DNA of 7,815 nt. Origin: an uncultured Lachnospiraceae bacterium (lineage in GTDB: Bacteria; Bacillota; Clostridia; Lachnospirales; Lachnospiraceae). Shown piece after piece: positions 1 to 5,116 of this stretch. The notes under the pieces were generated by a model. It did not search any database, was not told where the DNA came from, and was given only the letters and a program-made list of their open reading frames with translations. Position 1 is the first letter of the stretch. The number at the start of each line of letters is the position of its first letter. The DNA is taken from positions 1 to 7,815 of the forward strand of contig CACZPG010000102.1 of assembly GCA_902782965.1 (NCBI GenBank), written 5' to 3'. The translations under genes were made by a program, and so were the position numbers.

Positions 1-160
1 CAAGTCCGGCGATCATTCTAAGTGTTGTTGATTTACCACAACCAGATGGTCCAACGAAGATTATGAACTCCTTATCCTCGATATCAAGGTTGAAGTCCTT
101 AACAGCATTGAATCCGTTAGGGTAAATCTTGTAAATGTTTTTAAGCTGTAATCCTGCCAT
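1..160 (-). CDS. Sugar ABC transporter ATP-binding protein, MalK/UgpC/MsmX type (N-terminus only)
   Basis: This is the cytoplasmic ATPase subunit of an ABC importer. It would hydrolyse ATP to drive uptake, most likely of oligosaccharides, by a membrane permease pair. Only the first 53 codons are in the window; the reading frame runs off the left edge. Residues 37-45 read GPSGCGKST, a textbook Walker A motif, followed by TLRMIAGL. The start (MAGLQLKNIYKIYPNG) matches the first strands of carbohydrate-type CUT1 ATPases, where MsmX/MalK proteins begin with 'MA.l.l..i.K.Y'. The start codon at 160 is supported by an AGGAGG ribosome binding site at 170-175, nine bases upstream. No permease or binding-protein gene is adjacent on the upstream side, which fits a stand-alone, shared MsmX-like ATPase, but the downstream side is not visible. 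The Walker B, signature and C-terminal regulatory domain lie outside the window, so the exact substrate class is inferred. Confidence 0.9.
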   Translation of the reverse strand, partial: MAGLQLKNIYKIYPNGFNAVKDFNLDIEDKEFIIFVGPSGCGKSTTLRMIAGL

Positions 161-204
161 TTTTCATATCCTCCTAATAGCATGTAGCATATTTTTCTTT
201 TCAA

Positions 205-233
205 CTTTGTATATAATAATACTTTTTACAAAG
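205..233 (-). repeat. Inverted repeat in the ABC ATPase leader
   Basis: CTTTGTA (205-211) and TACAAAG (227-233) are perfect 7-base inverted arms around a 15-base A/T-rich spacer. They lie 45-73 bases upstream of the ATPase start codon. They could be a hairpin in the leader RNA or a protein-binding site. Chance occurrence in AT-rich DNA is possible. Confidence 0.3.
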
Positions 234-251
234 ATAGACTATATCTGTCTT
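231..251. promoter_or_regulatory. Candidate operator palindrome upstream of ABC ATPase
   Basis: AAGATAGA (231-238) and TCTGTCTT (244-251) form an 8-base dyad with one mismatch around a 5-base centre (CTATA). The size and symmetry fit a site for a dimeric repressor, such as the LacI-type regulators common near sugar transport genes, but no regulator gene is in view. Bases 231-233 are shared with the neighbouring inverted repeat at 205-233, so the two structures could not form at once. This call rests on symmetry alone. Confidence 0.3.
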
Positions 252-317
252 GCATAAATAATTTGAACAACTTTTGTTTATATTGCCCATTGACTATAAC
301 CTTCTATCTATTTTAGA

Positions 318-350
318 CAAAAAAAGAAGATTTAAAACCGTCTTTTTTTG
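318..350 (-). terminator. Possible A/T-rich terminator after the LytR_C-like gene
   Basis: CAAAAAAAGA (318-327) and TCTTTTTTTG (341-350) are perfect 10-base inverted arms around a 13-base loop. The hairpin lies 51 bases past the stop codon of the gene at 401-991. The U-run is inside the 3' arm rather than after a GC-rich stem, so the hairpin would be weak. It is symmetrical and could act on either strand. Confidence 0.35.
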
Positions 351-400
351 AAAAGTTTTGTGATAGTTTAACCAAATATATTACAAAAGTATTACTTGTT

Positions 401-991
401 TTATTGAGAAACTATGTCTTTATCCTTGCCGATAATGACAAAAGCCTTTACTCCGTCTTTAGAAACGTCACATTCCACAGTATCTGCGCTTCCATACTCA
501 ATCGGAACATCCTCAATAACAGTATCGAGATTTCCGCCTGTACCTTCTTCAGTAACAACTATTTTGGAAGTTTCCACCGAAGTACTGAAACAGTTTCCGG
601 CTTCAACATTAGTAAAGCCTGCTGCTTCGAAACGTTCCTTCCAGGCACCGGCAAGTCCCTTGGTCTCTGTTCCGTTCAGAACCACTATCTTATCCTCATA
701 ATTCAGGCCAATAGTTCCTGTTGCATCCTGAGTCTCTGTTTCTCCATCAAAGAGGAGTTCATCATATCCATCCGGATCTGTAGCAGAAGCCAGCGCATCT
801 TCAGCATTTTCATTTATTAAGACAGAATCGTCTACAGTTTTCTCTTCCTCTTTATTCTCCTCTATAGTCAGAGTATATTTGAGCAGATAAGCTCCCATTG
901 CAAGAATTACAAGTCCGAGTATTATAACAATCGCCTTCAAAAAGAACGAAAAAAATATTCCAACAGCATTTTGTTTCTTTTTCTTAGCCAT
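401..991 (-). CDS. Membrane-anchored LytR_C-domain protein (196 aa)
   Basis: This is a small protein with a lysine-rich cytoplasmic tip (residues 2-7), one hydrophobic membrane segment (about 11-38) and a predicted extracellular part. An acidic, low-complexity linker (about 43-95) leads to a compact domain at about 100-191. That domain begins VVLNGTETKGLAGAWKERF and ends VKAFVIIGKDKD. The 'vlNGt...Gla....l...GF.v' start and 'v.vviGkD' end are hallmarks of the LytR_C domain, which often forms the tail of LytR-CpsA-Psr cell-wall ligases. Here no catalytic LCP domain is present, so the protein is probably an accessory or binding protein at the cell envelope rather than a ligase. Its exact role is unknown. 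The start at 991 has an AGGAGG site (999-1004) seven bases upstream and a strong promoter just beyond. It is transcribed away from the SDR gene and appears to be a single-gene unit. I am confident in the architecture and fairly confident in the domain name. Confidence 0.8.
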   Translation of the reverse strand: MAKKKKQNAVGIFFSFFLKAIVIILGLVILAMGAYLLKYTLTIEENKEEEKTVDDSVLINENAEDALASATDPDGYDELLFDGETETQDATGTIGLNYEDKIVVLNGTETKGLAGAWKERFEAAGFTNVEAGNCFSTSVETSKIVVTEEGTGGNLDTVIEDVPIEYGSADTVECDVSKDGVKAFVIIGKDKDIVSQ

Positions 992-1018
992 TTCAGTTCC
1001 TCCTGTTTACGATTAGAA

Positions 1019-1047
1019 AGTATATCAAAACAAATTGAGTATTTCAA
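1019..1047 (-). promoter_or_regulatory. Sigma-A-type promoter for the LytR_C-like gene
   Basis: On the minus strand, TTGAAA (-35, 1042-1047) and TATACT (-10, 1019-1024) are separated by exactly 17 bases. Each box differs from consensus at two positions or fewer. Transcription would start near 1012, giving a leader of only about 20 bases that carries the AGGAGG site. Confidence 0.75.
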
Positions 1048-1052
1048 GATAA

Positions 1053-1079
1053 TTGTTATATGTAGCAGGATGTGATAAA
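1053..1079 (+). promoter_or_regulatory. Candidate promoter for the SDR-CARF gene pair
   Basis: TTGTTA (1053-1058) could be a -35 box, and TGTGATAAA (1071-1079) reads as an extended -10 (TG, one base, then GATAAA). The 15-base spacing is shorter than ideal, which lowers confidence. The site lies 47 bases before the start codon at 1126, inside a 134-base divergent intergenic region, so some plus-strand promoter must be close by. Confidence 0.35.
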
Positions 1080-1125
1080 CTGTTATTAGTTCAGTAATCA
1101 GATAAATATCAATTATGGAGTTCCT

Positions 1126-1845
1126 ATGAAATCAATACTTATTACAGGCGCCAGCCGCGGAGTAGGACGCTCTCTTGCTCTGCAGGCCGCACGATCAGGA
1201 TACGAGAAAATAACTCTATGCTGTCATACAAACATAAATGAGCTTGAAAAGCTTAAGGCTGAAATTTCAGCTATGAGCAATTCAGAATGCATTATCTCCT
1301 GTGGAGATATAAGCAGTATTGAGTATATAGAGTCCCTTAGAAAGCTTTCAGGACCTGTAAATGTACTTATTAATAATGCAGCAATCTCCCTTACAGGGCT
1401 CCTTGTCGATATGAATCCCGAAGAATGGTCATATATAATAGGTACAAATATCACCTCTCTGTATAATACCTGTCATACATTTGTACCGGATATGATCAGA
1501 GAGAAAAAGGGAAGAATTCTAAATATATCCTCTGTCTGGGGAATAGCCGGAGCCTCCTGTGAAGTTGCCTACAGCGCCACCAAAGGCGCCGTCAATTCCT
1601 TTACAAAAGCCCTTGCCAAAGAGCTGGCACCAAGCAATATCCAGGTAAATGCTGCGGCACTCGGAATCGTGGATACAGAAATGAATGCACACCTTTCTGA
1701 AGATGATAAAGAGGAAATCCGTGAAGATATCCCTGCAGGGTATATTATGTCAACCGAAGATGCAGCTAATGCTATAATGAAGCTCCTGGAAATGCCTCCG
1801 TATTTCACCGGTGAGGTAGTAAAAATCGATGGCGGCTGGATATAA
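1126..1845 (+). CDS. SDR-family NAD(P)-dependent oxidoreductase, probably EF-P 5-aminopentanone reductase (YmfI-like)
   Basis: This is a 239-residue classical short-chain dehydrogenase with the FabG fold and full family length. The cofactor-binding motif TGASRGVG is at residues 7-14, Asp61 is in GDISS and NNAA is at 83-86. The catalytic tetrad is Asn108, Ser136, Tyr149 and Lys153, with spacings identical to FabG (N-28-S-13-Y-4-K). The C-terminus GEVVKIDGGWI is typical. The stretch SSVWG-x-x-GASCEVAYSATKG and the VDTEMN motif resemble the clostridial proteins annotated as elongation factor P 5-aminopentanone reductase. That enzyme reduces a ketone group on the modified lysine of EF-P to an alcohol; in Bacillus subtilis YmfI does this. 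The usual 'PG' after the last Rossmann strand reads LG (residues 179-180). A generic 3-oxoacyl-ACP reductase (FabG) is the main alternative, but no fatty-acid synthesis gene is nearby. A GGAG site (1117-1120) sits five bases before the start. It is probably co-transcribed with the next gene, since no terminator separates them. The SDR family is certain; the substrate is inferred from recalled similarity. Confidence 0.85.
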   Translation: MKSILITGASRGVGRSLALQAARSGYEKITLCCHTNINELEKLKAEISAMSNSECIISCGDISSIEYIESLRKLSGPVNVLINNAAISLTGLLVDMNPEEWSYIIGTNITSLYNTCHTFVPDMIREKKGRILNISSVWGIAGASCEVAYSATKGAVNSFTKALAKELAPSNIQVNAAALGIVDTEMNAHLSEDDKEEIREDIPAGYIMSTEDAANAIMKLLEMPPYFTGEVVKIDGGWI

Positions 1846-1909
1846 ACACTGCCAAAGAATGCAAATAATCACTAATATATGTTTTTAAGTATGATATGTA
1901 ATGAAGAAT

Positions 1910-1913
1910 GGAG
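1910..1913 (+). promoter_or_regulatory. Ribosome binding site that fixes the CARF gene start
   Basis: GGAG lies six bases before the ATG at 1920. An in-frame ATG also exists at 1908, but it overlaps this site and has only a weak GAAG directly against it. The start at 1920 (MKDTYVEFF) is therefore preferred over the form four residues longer. Confidence 0.7.
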
Positions 1914-1919
1914 ACCTCT

Positions 1920-3149
1920 ATGAAAGATACATACGTTGAATTTTTCTCAGAAGAAGCTCTAGAAAATGTAATGTGCCTTCTGCAGTACAAACCAGCCAGA
2001 GTTGTGTATCTGGGATACAAAGTTACAATGGTTACCCGCAAAATGAAAAGTCTCATTAATTTTGCCAGACTCATGTCTCCTGATACGGTGCTGGAATTCA
2101 TTGAAGTCCAGAGAGACAGTCTTGATTCATGTATTGCTTCACTTTCCGACGTGGCAGACAGATATCCGGAAGCTTATTATGAACTGACGGGCGGCGGAGA
2201 AATGCTCCTTATAGCGTTTGGTTTTCTCAGTGCCTCCAGAAAGCTTAAAACCCTCAGAATAGACCCATATACCGGTCTGGAGGTAAATATGCTTCCGGGA
2301 GAGAAGCCTACCCAGCATAAGGATAATCTCAAGATTTCAGTGAAGGAAAATATTATCCTTCACGGCGGACAGCTGACAAGACAGACAGGTAATTACTCCA
2401 CCTGGTCCTTTACTTCAGATTTCAAGGAAGATATTCGTATAATATGGGATATCGCCAGAAAGCTTGAACACAGATGGAATAAATACTGTTCTGTTATCGA
2501 AGATGTCATAAAATCATATCCCTGTGACGAAACAGGCTATTACATTCTACCGAAATCAGCCCTCGGAGAAGCCGGAACACTCCTCGGAAAGCTCAACGGT
2601 GTAGGCATGCTGAAAGATTTCTCTCAGGATAATAAGCGTATCAGATTCAGATTCAAGAGCACTTCCATCAAAAATATAGTAACTAAAACCGGCAACATTC
2701 TGGAACTTCATGTATATGAAGTAGCTTCCAGAGCCCCCGAAGTTTTCACAGATCAGATAATAGGTGCTATGATAGACTGGAACGGAGACAAGAGCGAAGA
2801 AGAGAAACAGATATATGCTTCTGATTATGAGAAATATATGCACAGCACCTATGACACTATAAATGAAATCGATGTTGTACTCATGCGCTGTTCTGCTCCA
2901 ATATTCATTTCCTGTAAGAGCGGAAAAGCCGGAAGCAATGCCCTTCACGAGCTGGAAACTGTCACTCGTCGATTCGGTGGCAAATATGCCAGCAAAGCTC
3001 TCGCAATGGCAATGCCTCTTGAATCCTCTCAGAGCGGAAGTTCCTTCTTCAGAGAAAGAGCCAAAGAAATGCATATATGGGTTATTGATAATATATATCA
3101 CATGACTGATGAACAGTTATTAAACAGACTTATTAAACTCCAGCCATAA
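1920..3149 (+). CDS. CARF-domain nuclease of the DUF1887 / Card1 (Can2) family
   Basis: A 409-residue soluble protein with the two-part layout of Card1/Can2. The N-terminal CARF domain (about 1-125) is a Rossmann-like sensor. It begins with a 'kParVVYLGY' strand and carries ELTGGGEML at about 88-96, the CARF ligand-binding signature (usually TGGTK-x-M). The C-terminal part (about 255-405) is a restriction-endonuclease-like fold. It shows GNILELHVYE (Glu262), NEIDVVLM (Asp318), PIFISCKSGK (Lys333) and RFGGKYASKAL (351-361), all landmarks of DUF1887. Known relatives such as Card1 and Can2 dimerise, bind cyclic tetra-adenylate from type III CRISPR complexes, and then cut single-stranded DNA and/or RNA. 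The glutamate expected two residues before the catalytic lysine is Ser331 here. I recall 'ISCK' as common in this family, so activity is not excluded. No cas gene or CRISPR array is in the window, so the activator is unknown. The gene follows the SDR by 74 bases without a terminator and is closed by a strong terminator. Family assignment is confident; nuclease activity and ligand are inferred. Confidence 0.87.
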   Translation: MKDTYVEFFSEEALENVMCLLQYKPARVVYLGYKVTMVTRKMKSLINFARLMSPDTVLEFIEVQRDSLDSCIASLSDVADRYPEAYYELTGGGEMLLIAFGFLSASRKLKTLRIDPYTGLEVNMLPGEKPTQHKDNLKISVKENIILHGGQLTRQTGNYSTWSFTSDFKEDIRIIWDIARKLEHRWNKYCSVIEDVIKSYPCDETGYYILPKSALGEAGTLLGKLNGVGMLKDFSQDNKRIRFRFKSTSIKNIVTKTGNILELHVYEVASRAPEVFTDQIIGAMIDWNGDKSEEEKQIYASDYEKYMHSTYDTINEIDVVLMRCSAPIFISCKSGKAGSNALHELETVTRRFGGKYASKALAMAMPLESSQSGSSFFRERAKEMHIWVIDNIYHMTDEQLLNRLIKLQP

Positions 3150-3176
3150 AAAAATGCGCCTCAAAGGCGCATTTTT
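3150..3176. terminator. Strong bidirectional intrinsic terminator between CARF gene and dnaB
   Basis: Arms AAAAATGCGCCT (3150-3161) and AGGCGCATTTTT (3165-3176) form a perfect 12-base stem with a three-base loop (CAA). It has a GC-rich core and a T-run on both strands. It starts on the base after the CARF gene stop and ends five bases before the dnaB stop, so it serves both convergent genes. Read towards dnaB's end it gives a run of seven Us. Confidence 0.93.
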
Positions 3177-3181
3177 ATTGG

Positions 3182-4540
3182 TTAGTTCTCTTTTTGAGAA
3201 CTAATTTTTGCCAGATTAGCAAACTTGGTGTAGCGGCTCAGCCATGCCAGCTCGACCGGTCCGGTTGCTCCGTTACGCTGTTTTGCAACTATTATTTCTG
3301 CAACTCCGGGCTTTTCTGTCGTGTCCGGATTATAATAATCATCTCTGTATATGAACATTACAACGTCAGCATCCTGCTCTATAGCTCCTGATTCTCTCAA
3401 GTCAGCAAGTACAGGTCTGTGATCAGGTCTCGAGTCAACTGCTCTGTTCAGCTGAGAAAGAGCTATGACCGGAACGTTAAGTTCTCTTGCCAATGATTTG
3501 AGTGATCTGGAAACCTCTGATATGAAGAGCTGTCTGGACTCTACTTTTCCATTTGAACTCATAAGCTGCAGGTAATCGATAATAATCAAACCAATTCCCT
3601 CAGTCTGTTTAAGTTTACGACATTTTGTTCTCAGTTCAGGCATTGTAATAGAGGAATTATCATCTATAAATACATTTACCTTTGCGAGATCGTCAGCACT
3701 CTTTATAATCTTGGTCCAATCGCCATCCGATATGTCACCGGTCTTAAGACTTCTCGCCTCAACCATAGAATCCACAGCCACAAGTCTTGTTACCAGCTGT
3801 TCGCGGCTCATCTCAAGAGAGAACAGAACAACAGGAACCCGTTCTTTCACTGCAACATGGTGAGCTATATTAAGGACAAATGCAGTCTTACCCATGGCAG
3901 GTCTGGCTGCCACAAGGAGCAGTTCTCCACCATGCAGACCTGTCAGCATATTATCAAGATCGGTAAAGCCTGTTCGAAGACCATTGATCTTGCCCTTATT
4001 CTGTGAAGCCGCTTCTATCTCACTGATTACATTAACAACTATATTTCTGATGGGCTGAAAATCTTTAGAGCCCGATTTTTGCTGCATCAAAGCGAAAATA
4101 TTCGATTCCGCATTTTCCATGATAGTATCTACAGAATCACTGCCTTCATAAGCCTGGGCACTTACACTATCAGAAAGCTTTATCAGCCTTCTGAGATAAG
4201 CCTTGTCCTTTACGATTCCGGCATAATCTTTTGCAAAGGCAGCCGTCGGAACGTTCGCAAGAATTTCTCCAAGAAAACTTAATCCACTTACTTCTTCGGG
4301 AGCACCCTTCTCTCTCAGTTTCTCTCCCAGAATAACCTCATCTACCGGCTTGCCTTCATCGTATAGTTCTACCATGGCATCAAATATAATACCATACTGG
4401 GTATTATAGAAATCTTCTTTCGTAAGTATCGCACTGACCTCAGATATTGCATCTCTGTCCATAAGCATGGAACCTATAACACTTCTCTCGGCACTAATAT
4501 CATGAGGCGGTATACGTCTGATTGTATTATCTTCTGCCAT
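3182..4540 (-). CDS. dnaB: Replicative DNA helicase DnaB (DnaC in Bacillus naming)
   Basis: This is the hexameric ring helicase that unwinds DNA at the replication fork, moving 5' to 3' on the lagging-strand template and recruiting primase. At 452 residues it is full length. The N-terminal domain starts with PPHDISAERSVIGSML (about 11-26) and runs to about 115; a linker precedes the RecA-like motor. Walker A is ARPAMGKTA (212-220, Lys218), with Ala where many homologues have Gly. The catalytic Glu is in SLEM (Glu243), and Walker B is IIIDYLQLM (319-327, Asp322). The motif SQLNRAVDSR is at 362-371, ESGAIEQDAD at 384-392, and AKQRNG at 419-424 supplies the residues that reach the neighbouring subunit's ATP. 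No intein interrupts these motifs. A GGAG site (4546-4549) is five bases before the start. It is the last gene of the cluster, 32 bases after rplI, and ends at the shared terminator. Confidence 0.97.
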   Translation of the reverse strand: MAEDNTIRRIPPHDISAERSVIGSMLMDRDAISEVSAILTKEDFYNTQYGIIFDAMVELYDEGKPVDEVILGEKLREKGAPEEVSGLSFLGEILANVPTAAFAKDYAGIVKDKAYLRRLIKLSDSVSAQAYEGSDSVDTIMENAESNIFALMQQKSGSKDFQPIRNIVVNVISEIEAASQNKGKINGLRTGFTDLDNMLTGLHGGELLLVAARPAMGKTAFVLNIAHHVAVKERVPVVLFSLEMSREQLVTRLVAVDSMVEARSLKTGDISDGDWTKIIKSADDLAKVNVFIDDNSSITMPELRTKCRKLKQTEGIGLIIIDYLQLMSSNGKVESRQLFISEVSRSLKSLARELNVPVIALSQLNRAVDSRPDHRPVLADLRESGAIEQDADVVMFIYRDDYYNPDTTEKPGVAEIIVAKQRNGATGPVELAWLSRYTKFANLAKISSQKEN

Positions 4541-4572
4541 TTCTACTCCAACTAATATCTGATTTTCTAACT

Positions 4573-5022
4573 TTATTTCTGTTCAACAACATCCAGAAGT
4601 ATTTCTGCTGTTACCTTCGGATGAAGCTTAAGCTTAATTTCATATCCTCCCAGTGCTTTTACCGGGTCCTTAATTACGATTTTCTTCTTATCTATTTCAA
4701 GTCCAAGCTGATTCTTGATCAGTTCTGCTACTTCTTTGGAAGAAACTGAACCGAAGGTCTTTCCGTTAGCTCCAACCTTCATCTCAACGGTAATTTTCTT
4801 GTCCTTAAGATCAGCCTTTATCTTCTCAGCTTCAGCAAGATTCTCTGCAGCGATCTTCTCGTCATTCTGATTCTTAAGCTTCAGATCATTCATATTCTGA
4901 GGTGTTGCCTCAACTCCGAGTTTCTTTGGAAGTACAAAATTACGGGCATAACCCTGATTAACTTCTACTATATCGCCCTTCTTTCCAAGGGATTTAACGT
5001 CCTGAATAAGAATTATTTTCAT
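4573..5022 (-). CDS. rplI: 50S ribosomal protein L9 (bL9)
   Basis: This structural protein of the large subunit binds 23S rRNA near the base of the L1 stalk and helps keep the reading frame. Its 149 residues are the normal length. The N-terminal rRNA-binding domain (1 to about 50) contains MKIILIQDVKSLGKKGD and GYARNFVLPKKLGVEAT, both diagnostic for L9. A long charged, alanine- and lysine-rich connecting helix (about 42-78) leads to the C-terminal domain, with GANGKTFGSVSSKEVAE at about 84-100. Placement between gdpP and dnaB is the standard Firmicutes order, rather than the rpsF-rpsR-rplI order of proteobacteria. The nearest Shine-Dalgarno-like sequence, AGAAAGG (5037-5043), is 14 bases from the start codon, which is unusually far. 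The gap contains a palindrome. The start itself is certain from the conserved MKIILIQDV. Confidence 0.97.
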   Translation of the reverse strand: MKIILIQDVKSLGKKGDIVEVNQGYARNFVLPKKLGVEATPQNMNDLKLKNQNDEKIAAENLAEAEKIKADLKDKKITVEMKVGANGKTFGSVSSKEVAELIKNQLGLEIDKKKIVIKDPVKALGGYEIKLKLHPKVTAEILLDVVEQK

Positions 5023-5116
5023 TATTAATAATACTGCCTTTCTGATAATTTATACTAATTTATATTAATTTATATAAATCTATTTAAATAAATATTTATG
5101 TTTATTTATATTTGAA
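5023..5116 (-). other. A/T-rich gdpP-rplI spacer with phased repeats
   Basis: This 94-base spacer is almost entirely A and T. AATTTATA occurs three times at an exact 10-base period (5047-5054, 5057-5064, 5067-5074, written on the plus strand). AAATAAA (5086-5092) and TTTATTT (5101-5107) are inverted arms of a weak hairpin. ATTATTAATAAT (5021-5032) is a perfect palindrome overlapping the rplI start. Several -10-like hexamers exist, but I see no good -35, so no promoter is called. One helical turn per repeat could bend the DNA or make it easy to melt. Confidence 0.6.

Larger units (their letters stand above)
161..400. other. Non-coding spacer, 5' region of the ABC ATPase gene
   Basis: These 240 bases lie between the stop of the LytR_C-like gene and the start of the ABC ATPase gene, both on the minus strand. 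I see no credible coding frame. The stretch holds the ATPase ribosome binding site (170-175), two overlapping inverted repeats (205-233 and 231-251) and an A/T-rich hairpin (318-350) that may end transcription of the upstream gene. No convincing -35/-10 pair for the ATPase gene was found, although many AT-rich hexamers are present. The length and the presence of repeats suggest that the ATPase has its own promoter and is controlled separately from the LytR_C-like gene. Confidence 0.6.

Noticed and set aside
404..820. Open plus-strand frame opposite the LytR_C-like gene (138 codons)
   Set aside because: The minus-strand gene has a strong promoter, AGGAGG site and recognisable architecture. The plus-strand frame has none of these and is cysteine- and serine-rich, as antisense frames often are.
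1574..1589. GCGCC/GGCGC hairpin inside the SDR gene
   Set aside because: It has only five base pairs, no following U-run, and lies in the conserved YSATKG-coding region, so it is explained by codon choice.
1846..1919. Possible promoter or terminator between the SDR and CARF genes
   Set aside because: TATGAT-like hexamers exist, but none has a -35 partner at 16-18 bases. No stable hairpin with a T-run is present either.
2556..3101. A 181-codon open frame antisense to the CARF gene
   Set aside because: It lies wholly inside a well-supported gene, has no good ribosome binding site, and its translation shows no recognisable domain. It is a shadow of the CARF reading frame.
5041..5116. Possible CRISPR-like or tandem repeat array in the A/T spacer
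   Set aside because: The repeats are only 8 bases, adjacent, and have no unique spacers; they are a short phased A/T tract, not a CRISPR array.
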